Shown: positions 1 through 8,762 of the stretch, piece after piece
Layout of the letters: the number at the start of each line of letters is the position of its first letter
Numbering within the stretch: position 1 is the stretch's first letter
DNA from: Desulfobulbus propionicus
Lineage (GTDB): Bacteria; Desulfobacterota; Dissulfuribacteria; Dissulfuribacterales; DYLC01
NCBI GenBank assembly: GCA_020722285.1
Contig: DYLC01000003.1
Location: 1-39,930 of the forward strand
Direction of reading: 5' to 3'
Length of the DNA stretch: 39,930 nt
Made by a program: the position numbers and the translations under genes
Notes under the pieces: model-generated
Database searches by the model: none
What the model was told of the DNA's origin: nothing
The model's input: the letters and a program-made list of their open reading frames with translations, nothing else

Positions 1-30
1 GCCCATTCTTAATGTTACGGAACGCTGTAT

Positions 31-60
31 GGGCACGTTGCAACGTGCCCCTACTCATTT
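31..60. terminator. Perfect palindrome GGGCACGTTGCAACGTGCCC followed by a T-rich tract
   Basis: 31-50 is a 20-nt perfect palindrome, followed by CTACTCATTTTTTTT; possible terminator of an upstream gene outside the window or an intergenic palindromic repeat. Confidence 0.5.
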
Positions 61-71
61 TTTTTCTCTGA

Positions 72-85
72 TTGACTTACATCAA
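72..85 (+). promoter_or_regulatory. FNR/HcpR-like (CRP-FNR family) operator upstream of hcp
   Basis: TTGAC-TTAC-ATCAA, 9/10 match to FNR TTGAT-N4-ATCAA, about 40 bp upstream of the hcp start. Confidence 0.6.
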
Positions 86-126
86 AGAATTAGCGGTGCT
101 ATCCTGTTAAACATAAACCATAAAAA

Positions 127-1773
127 ATGAAAAAGGAGAACTCAACCATGTTTTGCTTCCAATGTGAACAGACAGCTAAAGGCAAGGGATGCTCTGTACT
201 CGGAGTATGTGGAAAAGATGCCAGAACAGCAGCATTACAGGATTTACTTATTTATGCAGTGAAAGGGCTTTCCTTTGTTGCAGTTGAGGGCAGAAAGGCG
301 GGGGTAGTTGACAGGGCAGTAAATGTCTTTACCTGTGAGGCGGTATTCTCAACCCTTACAAACGTAAACTTTGACCCGGAGCGTCTTGCCGGTCTTGTCA
401 AAAAATGTGTGGAGCTCAGAGACAGCCTCAAGGCCAAGGTGGAAAAGGCCGGTGGAAAGGTCAACTTCTGTGAAGGACCCGCCACATTCACGCCTGCTGC
501 CTCCATCGAGGACATGGTAAAGCAGGGCGAAGAACATGGTGTCATGTCCAACGAAACTGACCCTGACATCCGAAGCCTTCAGGAAACATTGGTATATGGA
601 CTCAAGGGCGTATGCGCTTATGCTGACCACGCCCAGATACTCGGACAGGAAGATGATAAGGTCTATGCCTTTGTGCACGAAGGGCTTGCAGCTACCTTGG
701 ACAAAGGACTGAAACTGGAAGACTGGGTAGGCCTGGTCTTGAAGTGCGGCGAGATCAACCTGCGCGCCATGGAGCTTCTGGATGCAGGCAACACTTCGAC
801 ATACGGCCATCCTGTTCCGACCACTGTGCCTCTCGGGCACAAGGCAGGCAAGGCCATACTCGTTTCAGGCCATGATCTGAAAGACCTGGAGGAAATCCTG
901 AAGCAGACAGAGGGTAAGGGCATTAATGTCTATACCCACGGTGAGATGCTGCCATGCCATGGCTATCCAACCCTCAAAAAATACCCGCACTTTTATGGAC
1001 ATTACGGTACTGCATGGCAGAATCAGCACAAGGAGTTTCCGGAATTTCCAGGCCCTATTGTGATGACCACAAACTGTATCCAGAAGCCTGCTGAAAGCTA
1101 CAAGGCCAGCATCTTTACAAGCGGCATAGTAGCATGGCCAGGGGTGACTCATATCAAAAATCGTGATTTCAGCCCGGTGATCAACAAGGCCCTGGAGATG
1201 ACAGGCTTTACATCTGATGAAGACAAGGGAAGCGTCATGGTGGGTTTTGCCAGAAACACTGTCATGTCAGTGGCTGACAAGGTCATCGAGGCCGTTAAAT
1301 CAGGGGCGATCAGGCACTTTTTCTTGGTGGCTGGCTGCGATGGCGCAAAACCAGGCCGTAATTACTATACAGAACTTGTGGAAAAGATCCCCAAGGATTG
1401 TGTGGTGTTGACGCTTGCCTGTGGAAAATTCCGCTTCTTTGACAAACAGCTTGGTGATATCGGCGGCATTCCAAGGCTTCTGGACATCGGCCAGTGCAAT
1501 GACGCCTACTCGGCCATACAGATTGCCGTCGCCCTTTCGAAGGCGTTCAATTGCAGCGTGAATGACCTGCCTCTTTCCTTGATCCTTTCCTGGTACGAAC
1601 AGAAGGCAGTGGCAATTCTTCTGACATTGTTTCACCTTGGCATCAAAAACATCAGGCTTGGCCCGAGTCTTCCGGCCTTCATCACCCCTAATGTTCTGGA
1701 TGTGCTGGTGAAAACCTACAACATCAAGCCCATTTCCACGCCGGACCAGGATTTGAAAGAAATTCTTGGATAA
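127..1773 (+). CDS. hcp: Hydroxylamine reductase / hybrid-cluster protein
   Basis: 548 aa; N-terminal Cys cluster MFCFQCEQTAKGKGCSVLGVCGK; typical Hcp length and C-terminal motifs; alternative start at 148. Confidence 0.95.
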   Translation: MKKENSTMFCFQCEQTAKGKGCSVLGVCGKDARTAALQDLLIYAVKGLSFVAVEGRKAGVVDRAVNVFTCEAVFSTLTNVNFDPERLAGLVKKCVELRDSLKAKVEKAGGKVNFCEGPATFTPAASIEDMVKQGEEHGVMSNETDPDIRSLQETLVYGLKGVCAYADHAQILGQEDDKVYAFVHEGLAATLDKGLKLEDWVGLVLKCGEINLRAMELLDAGNTSTYGHPVPTTVPLGHKAGKAILVSGHDLKDLEEILKQTEGKGINVYTHGEMLPCHGYPTLKKYPHFYGHYGTAWQNQHKEFPEFPGPIVMTTNCIQKPAESYKASIFTSGIVAWPGVTHIKNRDFSPVINKALEMTGFTSDEDKGSVMVGFARNTVMSVADKVIEAVKSGAIRHFFLVAGCDGAKPGRNYYTELVEKIPKDCVVLTLACGKFRFFDKQLGDIGGIPRLLDIGQCNDAYSAIQIAVALSKAFNCSVNDLPLSLILSWYEQKAVAILLTLFHLGIKNIRLGPSLPAFITPNVLDVLVKTYNIKPISTPDQDLKEILG

Positions 1774-1806
1774 ACAATCAGTTCTTTTTTTAAAAGGAGC
1801 ATGAGA

Positions 1807-1839
1807 GAAGCTGATTGAGAAAAACTCTCAATCAGCTTC
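1807..1839. promoter_or_regulatory. Perfect 14-bp stem hairpin GAAGCTGATTGAGA-AAAAC-TCTCAATCAGCTTC
   Basis: Exact inverted repeat directly between hcp and the next ORF, without a strong T tract. Confidence 0.6.
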
Positions 1840-1855
1840 CTTGAAAATAACTGCT

Positions 1856-2110
1856 ATGAAATGCCCTGGACAGGACACAAGATACTGGGATAAAGAGGCC
1901 ATTTACGACACAACATGCCCAAATTGCGGGGCTGAACTTGAATTTTTCAAGGATGATCCATTCAGACCGTGCAAACAATGCGGCCACAGGGTAAAAAATC
2001 CAAGGCTTGACTTTGGCTGCGCCCTGCATTGCCCTTATGCAAAAGAGTGTCTTGGCAGCCTTTCCGAAGAGGCGTGGGAAGAGATGAAAAACTTAAAAAG
2101 TAAGTCTTGA
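1856..2110 (+). CDS. Small cysteine-rich zinc-ribbon-like protein
   Basis: MKCPGQDTRYW...CPNCGAELEFF...CKQCGHRV...CALHCPYAKEC; the ORF track start 1841 is TTG, ATG at 1856 is more likely. Confidence 0.75.
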   Translation: MKCPGQDTRYWDKEAIYDTTCPNCGAELEFFKDDPFRPCKQCGHRVKNPRLDFGCALHCPYAKECLGSLSEEAWEEMKNLKSKS

Positions 2111-2196
2111 TGGCTAAGCAAAAATGCGTCAACTGCTGCGCTACGGTGCATTTTTCGTCTTTGCAGCGTACAGGAACTACGCCTCATTCCTCTTTG
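2108..2196. repeat. Palindromic intergenic repeat family 3, copy 1
   Basis: TGATGGCTAAGCAAAAATGCG...GTACAGGAACTACGCCTCATTC; shares end and inner hairpin segment with 34815-34957; lies between convergent genes. Confidence 0.5.
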
Positions 2197-2200
2197 AGCT

Positions 2201-4927
2201 TTAGGCAAGCTCATCAGCGATTACCCTTAACAACTTCTTTAACTCAATCGGTTTTGTGATGATTCTGTAACCTGTATCTTCGGCAAGTTGTACTCCTGAT
2301 CTGTCTTTTGAATAACCGCTGAGTAACACCACAGCCAGATCAGGTTTTAACTTCTTGAGCCTGTTGGCAAGCATAACGCCTGTGTCCCCTGTCATGATAA
2401 CATCGCTTAAAAGCAGTTTAATCTCTTCATTTGCCTGCTCAAACACCTTGATTGCAGCCTCTGCGCTCTTGGCAGTAAGGACGCGATAACCATTTTCTGA
2501 TAAGGTATCTTCAAGGATCTCAAGCAGTTCAGGATTGTCATCCACCACTAAAAGAGTCTCGTTTTTCCCATGCAGGCTTTGGTTATCTTCAAATTCTTGC
2601 CTGTACAGTTTGTTATCAGAAATCCTGCTCGTTTGCCGCGGCAGATATATTTCAAAGCTCGTGCCATATTCATCGCTTGTGACTTCAAGCCAGCCATCAT
2701 GGCGTTGCACTATTCCATAAACCACCGAGAGCCCAAGGCCAGTCCCCTTTCCAAGAGGCTTGGTGGTAAAAAAAGGATCAAATATCCTGCAAATCACATC
2801 CTGTGGTATTCCAGTCCCTGTGTCTGAAACAACTATCTTAACAAACTCACCTGGTCTTGCCTTTATGTTGCCAGCAACTTGTGCCTCGGATATTGTTACA
2901 TTGGAAGTGCAAAAGCTCAACTGTCCACCGTCAGGCATGGCGTCACGGGCATTAATAGCCAGATTCATGATTATCTGCTCAATACCTGTAGGATCAGCAT
3001 TGATATGCCACAGATCAGGGGCAAGGTTTGTCTGTATCTTGATGTCTGCCCCGAGTATGCGTGAAAACATCTTTAAAAGATTTTCAATGGTGTCATTGAC
3101 ATTCAGATCAATATAGGTTCCAGTCTCTTTTTTTGAAAAAATCAGCAGTTGCTTTACAAGAGAGGCCGCATGGGCTACAGCGCTTTCAAGTTTGTTCAAA
3201 TTTTTGGTAATATCGACGCCTTTGGCGAGTTTCATATTGCAGAGCTCAATATTGCCCTGAATGACCATCAGAATATTATTGAAATCATGGGCCACGCCGC
3301 CAGCAAGTGTGCCTATGGCCTGCATCTTCTGGGACTGAACAAGCTGCAAGTGAAGCCTTTCACGCTCCGCCTCTGCTGTGCGCTGCTCTGTAATATCCCT
3401 GAATATCCCGATGCTGCCGAAAAATGTATCATTCTGCATGAACCCGGTTACATTTCCCTCAAGCCAGACTGTCTCCATATTTTTTGTGACAAATCTTGTA
3501 GTAACAACGCCTGGATTTACGCCCGCGAGCAATTGCTTAAATAAAGGCATGCAGTGCCCCTTTTCTTCAGGATGCAACACATCCAGAAAGGTAAGCGATG
3601 CTGCTTCATCCAGAGAGTAACCCATCACAGAACACCACCGGTTGTTGACAAAGATAAAATGACCGCTTGCGTCCACGCTCTGGATTAGATCGTTTGCCTT
3701 GTCAAGCAATAACTTGTACTGAACATTTCGTTGCTGAAGCTGGACTTCAGCTTCTTTACGGCGTGCTACCTCAGCTTCAAGGCTGGAGTTGACTGTTGCA
3801 AGTTCAGCCGTCTGGTCTCTAATAACATCAGTTAAAGCCGCAGCAAGATATTTAATGGAATAGTATGTCATACACTCAACAATGATAAAGGCAAGACAGC
3901 CCAAGAGTATGGTTACAGCCAGGATGTCATGATAAGCGTCCATTCGGCCTGTAACATCCTGCTTCACTACAACGCTCCCCGACGTACTGTTTTCCTGCAA
4001 GGCTGACGCAATGCCACTAATCGGAAAAACAGAGAGGCTGTAATAAAAATTTCCCACTTTTTTGATTAGAGGCTGTGGGCTGGCAGCCCTGACAAAATCC
4101 TGCGAGATGACATCCCTCCAATTTTGTTCTGTAGAGCTCTCCACCACATACTCGCCTATAATTTCATTGTCATGCCTGGCTGTTACAGACTTGAATGCAA
4201 CCTCATCCAGCATCTGTCTTGAGAGCAACAAGGTAAGGTCAATGCCTGCTGTCTCCTTACAGGAGTTAAGGATGCTGTCTAACGGAACACCTATCTCAAC
4301 CGTGCCAGCCAGGATGGACTCCTCGTCATTCGGCACAACAAACACAGGCTGGACAGCCCTAAGACTACATGAAACCTTCCCACACTCAAATCCTGTGATT
4401 GCGCTGGCTGTCTCGTATGTCTTTTGAATGGTGTGTCTCTTAGTAAGGAGATCGCCATGTCTTTTGTCATGCATTCTCAAGAAAGAAACTATCTCATCAC
4501 CTCTTTTTTGATGAAACTGTAACTGATTAACCTTTATATCTTTCTGGATATTCTGCCAATATGAAAGCATATAGGCCATCAGCCTGCTCCTTAACACATC
4601 CAGCATTTCGTCTCTTTCCTGTCCTGACTTTTCGACCATTGTCTGAGTTGCAAGCCCAAGTATCTCCTTGACAGTATTGTCATTTGAAAGGGAAGAGGTG
4701 GTAAGCAGAAGAGCCTTTTCAGAGGATGCGACACTTGAAAGAAAGATCTGTCTGAACCGCATAGCGTCTTCAGCAAGGTCAGCCTCAATATTCGCCCTGA
4801 ATTTCTGATTAAAAAACAACAGCGCCCCCAAAAAAGCAACGGCAATAACCACAGAAACCGTCAGAAACAGCCTTTGGATGCCCTGTTGGCAAGACATTTT
4901 TATCAGGGATTTCAAATTATATTTCAC
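2201..4927 (-). CDS. PAS-domain hybrid sensor histidine kinase with C-terminal receiver domain
   Basis: N-terminal TM and periplasmic region, PAS, HisKA (GGVAHDFNNIL), HATPase (DTGTGIPQD, GTGLGLSVVYG), receiver (LLVVDDNPELL, LLSDVIMTG). Confidence 0.9.
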   Translation of the reverse strand: MKYNLKSLIKMSCQQGIQRLFLTVSVVIAVAFLGALLFFNQKFRANIEADLAEDAMRFRQIFLSSVASSEKALLLTTSSLSNDNTVKEILGLATQTMVEKSGQERDEMLDVLRSRLMAYMLSYWQNIQKDIKVNQLQFHQKRGDEIVSFLRMHDKRHGDLLTKRHTIQKTYETASAITGFECGKVSCSLRAVQPVFVVPNDEESILAGTVEIGVPLDSILNSCKETAGIDLTLLLSRQMLDEVAFKSVTARHDNEIIGEYVVESSTEQNWRDVISQDFVRAASPQPLIKKVGNFYYSLSVFPISGIASALQENSTSGSVVVKQDVTGRMDAYHDILAVTILLGCLAFIIVECMTYYSIKYLAAALTDVIRDQTAELATVNSSLEAEVARRKEAEVQLQQRNVQYKLLLDKANDLIQSVDASGHFIFVNNRWCSVMGYSLDEAASLTFLDVLHPEEKGHCMPLFKQLLAGVNPGVVTTRFVTKNMETVWLEGNVTGFMQNDTFFGSIGIFRDITEQRTAEAERERLHLQLVQSQKMQAIGTLAGGVAHDFNNILMVIQGNIELCNMKLAKGVDITKNLNKLESAVAHAASLVKQLLIFSKKETGTYIDLNVNDTIENLLKMFSRILGADIKIQTNLAPDLWHINADPTGIEQIIMNLAINARDAMPDGGQLSFCTSNVTISEAQVAGNIKARPGEFVKIVVSDTGTGIPQDVICRIFDPFFTTKPLGKGTGLGLSVVYGIVQRHDGWLEVTSDEYGTSFEIYLPRQTSRISDNKLYRQEFEDNQSLHGKNETLLVVDDNPELLEILEDTLSENGYRVLTAKSAEAAIKVFEQANEEIKLLLSDVIMTGDTGVMLANRLKKLKPDLAVVLLSGYSKDRSGVQLAEDTGYRIITKPIELKKLLRVIADELA

Positions 4928-6809
4928 AGTATTTTTTTAATCCTTCTATTTGATGATCAGGTATGTTGAAAGAAAAAACAGTCCCACGACCGGGGGAAGA
5001 CTCCACCCATATCTGTCCTCCGTGTCTTTCAACTATCTTTTTGCAGATAGCAAGCCCGATGCCGGTGCCGGCATATTTTTCACGTCCATGCAGCCTCTGA
5101 AACACAACAAAAATGCGTTCAAAATACTTTGCTTCAATACCTATTCCATTATCACGTATAGAAAAAACCCATCCGAGCTGAGCATCTTTTCTGCATGAGA
5201 TATGTATTTCCGGTATGTTTTCTCCCCTGAACTTTATGGCGTTTCCGATTAAATTCTGAAAAAGCTGCCCAAGCTGGATATGATCCGCCATCAACACAGG
5301 CAATTCATCCCTTGTAATAACAGAGCTTGTCTCAGTTGTAATGGCCTTCAGATTGCTGAGCACTATATCAACCACAGCACCGCAGTCCACAGGATTTAAA
5401 GGCTTGGCCCTTGTTGTCACCCTGGAATACGCCAGAAGCGATTGAATCAGGTTGTGCATGCGCTGAGCTGCCTGCACAGAATATGTAATAAACTCATTGG
5501 CCTTGTGATCAAGCTGATCGCCGTAGCGTTTATCCAAGAGTCGAAGATAGCCAGCTATTGTGCGAAGAGGCTCCTGAAGGTCGTGAGAGACAACGTAAGC
5601 AAACTGCTCCAGCTCTTGATTGGATGAACTGAGGGCGCAGGCAGTCTTGCGCAGATCCTTCTCAGCAGCAGCCTTTGCCTTTTCGGTTTCAACATAGTGG
5701 ACAGAGATCTGATTCAGTTCGCCTGCCAGATGTTTTAGCTCGATTGGCCAGCTCCAGGTCAGATCAAACGGGATTTTGTCTGTCAGAAGCCTTGAAAAGG
5801 CAGATGTCAAGGTGTTCCTGATATTATCCGTATAAATAGCGATATATCTTGCAAACAAAGCAAGTGCAATCAGTATCACTAGTACAGAGATCAGGATTCT
5901 TATCCTAAATGTCGTCTGCCATTGTTCCATGCCAGCCTCATTCAGTTGATGACCTATGAAAAGGTTATGCTCAACAGGCACGTCTGACAGCAACATAAAC
6001 CATACCACGCGCCTTCCAGTCCTGTTATCCTTTAAAATAAGTGGAAGGCTGTCTGGAGCCATTTTTTTTAGCTCAGGGAAATCACTGAATAAATTATGTC
6101 CTGTTGCAGAATGCCCTGCGGCCATTCCATTTCTGAAGAGATAATGGCCATCTCCCCTGGCAAAGTAATTTTCAGAAAAGCTTGGAAGCAATTTTGTGAT
6201 CTCAACGACAATATAGAGATAGCCCTGTGGTATATCATCGGCGTCCTTGATTTCCCCTGAAAATGCAATAAATTCCTGTTCCGCCTTATTTATTGCATCA
6301 CTTCCAGTCTCATTAACATGTGGGGCAAGACAGGTGGTCACAGCATCACTGTGTTCCTTTAAATCGCTGCATACAATTACGGGGTAATCAGAAGATTCCA
6401 CGGCCGTCAGCATGGAATCAGCTCCAGTACGCTCAAAGTTTTGAACCACCCGGCCTTCCATATCAAGCACACTGATCCCCCTCACATCCTGATCATTGCC
6501 AAACACCTTGTTGATCATCGCCTGAAACTGTTCCTGCGCTGCATCCATAGACATATCAAACGGATGAAGATCAGGAGCGGAAAGCCTCACAGCACCATGA
6601 GTCATACATAAAATGCGTACAGTTTCCTTGCGTTTTTCGATCAGACGACGCAGTTCATCCGCAGTCTTTTCTATCTCGACTCTTACCTCAAGCTTGACAG
6701 ATTCCTCAAGCCTTTGCAACACATCCGGCAGGTTTATAGACATATTTGCCAGCAGAGGCATTACGCTGCAAAGAAAGCATATCAGGAAAACGAGGTTACG
6801 GAGGCGCAT
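4917..6809 (-). CDS. Sensor histidine kinase (phytochrome-like HisKA/HATPase)
   Basis: VSHDLQEPLRTIAGYL, NLIGNAIKFRG, GTGIGLAICKKIVERHGG; its 3' end overlaps the start of the downstream kinase. Confidence 0.9.
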   Translation of the reverse strand: MRLRNLVFLICFLCSVMPLLANMSINLPDVLQRLEESVKLEVRVEIEKTADELRRLIEKRKETVRILCMTHGAVRLSAPDLHPFDMSMDAAQEQFQAMINKVFGNDQDVRGISVLDMEGRVVQNFERTGADSMLTAVESSDYPVIVCSDLKEHSDAVTTCLAPHVNETGSDAINKAEQEFIAFSGEIKDADDIPQGYLYIVVEITKLLPSFSENYFARGDGHYLFRNGMAAGHSATGHNLFSDFPELKKMAPDSLPLILKDNRTGRRVVWFMLLSDVPVEHNLFIGHQLNEAGMEQWQTTFRIRILISVLVILIALALFARYIAIYTDNIRNTLTSAFSRLLTDKIPFDLTWSWPIELKHLAGELNQISVHYVETEKAKAAAEKDLRKTACALSSSNQELEQFAYVVSHDLQEPLRTIAGYLRLLDKRYGDQLDHKANEFITYSVQAAQRMHNLIQSLLAYSRVTTRAKPLNPVDCGAVVDIVLSNLKAITTETSSVITRDELPVLMADHIQLGQLFQNLIGNAIKFRGENIPEIHISCRKDAQLGWVFSIRDNGIGIEAKYFERIFVVFQRLHGREKYAGTGIGLAICKKIVERHGGQIWVESSPGRGTVFSFNIPDHQIEGLKKYCEI

Positions 6810-6826
6810 GAATATAAAAAATGTTG

Positions 6827-6979
6827 GTAACTATCCAGCAGCACTCCATCTGCTGCGTCATCGGCCTGCTCATGTGCAGGTAGCACACTTCGCAGGCCTC
6901 TTCCTTGCATCTGGGGCACTGCTGAATAGTTACAGTACGGTGGTTTTCGTTTGTTTTCGGCATTAAGCTGGATAGTTAC
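6827..6979 (+). mobile_element. 153-bp TIR element (MITE-like), copy A, complete
   Basis: GTAACTATCCAGC...GCTGGATAGTTAC; flanked by exact 8-bp direct repeats AAATGTTG (6819-6826 and 6980-6987). Confidence 0.85.
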
Positions 6980-6987
6980 AAATGTTG

Positions 6988-8391
6988 TTACTTTTTCATC
7001 TGTCCCTGGCCTGTTGACTCAAGGACGCTCATCCAGAATCTGCCGTTGATATTGACCTGCTTCCGGCTCATTATGGCTGATTTTATAGGGATATTCACAT
7101 AGTGGTCATTCCACAGACTTACGAGCATTGCGGTTTTGCCTGCCATGGCTGCATGAACCGCATTCTGACCGAGATTGGCGCAGTAAAGTCTGTCCTCTGT
7201 GTTGGCCGGGACACTGCGTACGATGTAACTGGGGTCGATGTAACGGATAAAAATCTCCTGGGAAATGGATTTGAAGTGCTCTTTTATCTTCTCCCGCAAA
7301 AAGATCCCTATATCTCCAAGCTTGATATTGCCTGAAATATCCCTTTCCACCTTTTCGCCTGAGACATACTTCTGCCCGGCGCCCTCAGCTACCACAATCA
7401 CAGCATGTCCCCGAGCCTTCACCCTTGCCTCAAGCGCCTTCAAAAACCCCTTGTCTCCGTCAAGATCAAAATCACTTTCCGGTATCAGACAAAAATTGAC
7501 CTCTCGCAAGGCATGTGTCGCTGTTGCTGCGATAAAGCCTGAGTGCCTCCCCATAACCTTAACTATGCCGACGCAGTTGGGTGCGCCAACAGCCTCCACA
7601 TGGGCGCACCTGATGGACTCACAGGCCATATCCACTGCGGTGTCAAACCCGAAGGTGCGTGAAATAAGAAAGATATCATTGTCTATGGTCTTGGGAATCG
7701 CAATTACGCTCAACTTGAGGCCTCTTTTATCAATCTCCCTGCATATCTCCATAGTCGCCCTGAAGGTGCCATCGCCACCAATCATGAATAGTATATTTAC
7801 ATTGAGCCTGACGAGTGTATCCACAATCTCGTCAACAGGCTGATTCCCACGGGAAGACCCCAGAATTGTCCCCCCGTATTCATGGATATTGGCTACCTTC
7901 TGAGGGGATAATTCTACAACAGGCAACTTGTAGGATGGTATAAAACCACGAAGGCCATAACGAATGCCTATGATTGATGTGATGCCGTAGCCATAATGCA
8001 GTGTAAGCACAAGGGAACGGATTACATCATTAATTCCAGGACAAAGACCTCCGCAGGTTACAACAGCACATCGGGTCTTGGTAGGATCAAAATATATCCG
8101 GCTTCTCGGCCCGGCAAGCTCAAAGGACAATGGCAGCTTTCCGGAATCAAGCCCAGCCTTGATTGCATTAAAAGAAGAATGGGCAAGTATCCTGTCCGAG
8201 TCCGAGACAAAACATTTATATGGTTTTTCCAGTAGAGGAGAATCAATCCGCGGCGATCCAAGAGACTGAATCTCTGTACAGATGTCATCATCAGGACCAA
8301 GATCATCTATCATGTCCATAGTTGAACAGTTATCACCATGACGGCTATTATCGGAGATCATTTGTTTGCACCTTTCTAATGGAAGTCCCAA
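6988..8391 (-). CDS. 6-phosphofructokinase family protein
   Basis: TCGGLCPGINDVIRS, GGDGTFRAT, PKTIDNDI, GRHSGFIAA motifs. Confidence 0.9.
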   Translation of the reverse strand: MGLPLERCKQMISDNSRHGDNCSTMDMIDDLGPDDDICTEIQSLGSPRIDSPLLEKPYKCFVSDSDRILAHSSFNAIKAGLDSGKLPLSFELAGPRSRIYFDPTKTRCAVVTCGGLCPGINDVIRSLVLTLHYGYGITSIIGIRYGLRGFIPSYKLPVVELSPQKVANIHEYGGTILGSSRGNQPVDEIVDTLVRLNVNILFMIGGDGTFRATMEICREIDKRGLKLSVIAIPKTIDNDIFLISRTFGFDTAVDMACESIRCAHVEAVGAPNCVGIVKVMGRHSGFIAATATHALREVNFCLIPESDFDLDGDKGFLKALEARVKARGHAVIVVAEGAGQKYVSGEKVERDISGNIKLGDIGIFLREKIKEHFKSISQEIFIRYIDPSYIVRSVPANTEDRLYCANLGQNAVHAAMAGKTAMLVSLWNDHYVNIPIKSAIMSRKQVNINGRFWMSVLESTGQGQMKK

Positions 8392-8462
8392 AAAATGCCC
8401 TTTAGTTCAATGGCTGCGTTGTTTGTCGGCGAAAAATGCTCACACATAAAAAAGGGTGAAGT

Positions 8463-8483
8463 GTGAAGGGTGAAGGGTGAAGG
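8463..8483. repeat. Short tandem repeat GTGAAGG x3
   Basis: gtgaagggtgaagggtgaagg read directly. Confidence 0.7.
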
Positions 8484-8545
8484 GTGATTGGAACATTCCT
8501 TTATTTTTCCCCCTTCGCACTGCACTTTTCACCACTTACTTTTTT

Positions 8546-8591
8546 GTGCCTTGCCCTTAAACGAAATTTCTATTTTTTTAGAACTTTCCCT
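8546..8591 (-). repeat. Intergenic repeat family 2 (AGGGNGG...CAAGGGCAAGGC), partial copy
   Basis: Reverse complement AGGGAAAGTTCTAAAAAAATAGAAATTTCGTTTAAGGGCAAGGCAC matches 13145-13194. Confidence 0.6.
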
Positions 8592-8616
8592 AATTGATTA
8601 TTATGTTATATTTTTT

Positions 8617-8652
8617 CACAAGTAGCATGTCAACACATAAAACATGCTTGTG
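8617..8652. repeat. Inverted repeat upstream of murI
   Basis: CACAAG(ta)GCATGT ... ACATGCTTGTG. Confidence 0.5.
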
Positions 8653-8762
8653 TCAACCTGTCAATTCTCTTGAAAAAAGTTTGAAGCTCTATTATACAAG
8701 ATAAATTCTGATTGAAAACCTGTTGACTGTTTAAAACAACAGGAGCTTGGAGCATATTAACA

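Noticed and set aside
252-1635. Multiple antisense ORFs inside hcp (252..569, 349..840, 663..923, 865..1152, 1300..1635)
   Set aside because: Overlap a clear conserved CDS on the other strand, no recognisable domains.
8463-8483. GTGAAGG tandem as a possible CRISPR or VNTR locus
   Set aside because: Only three 7-bp units with no spacers; simple slippage repeat.
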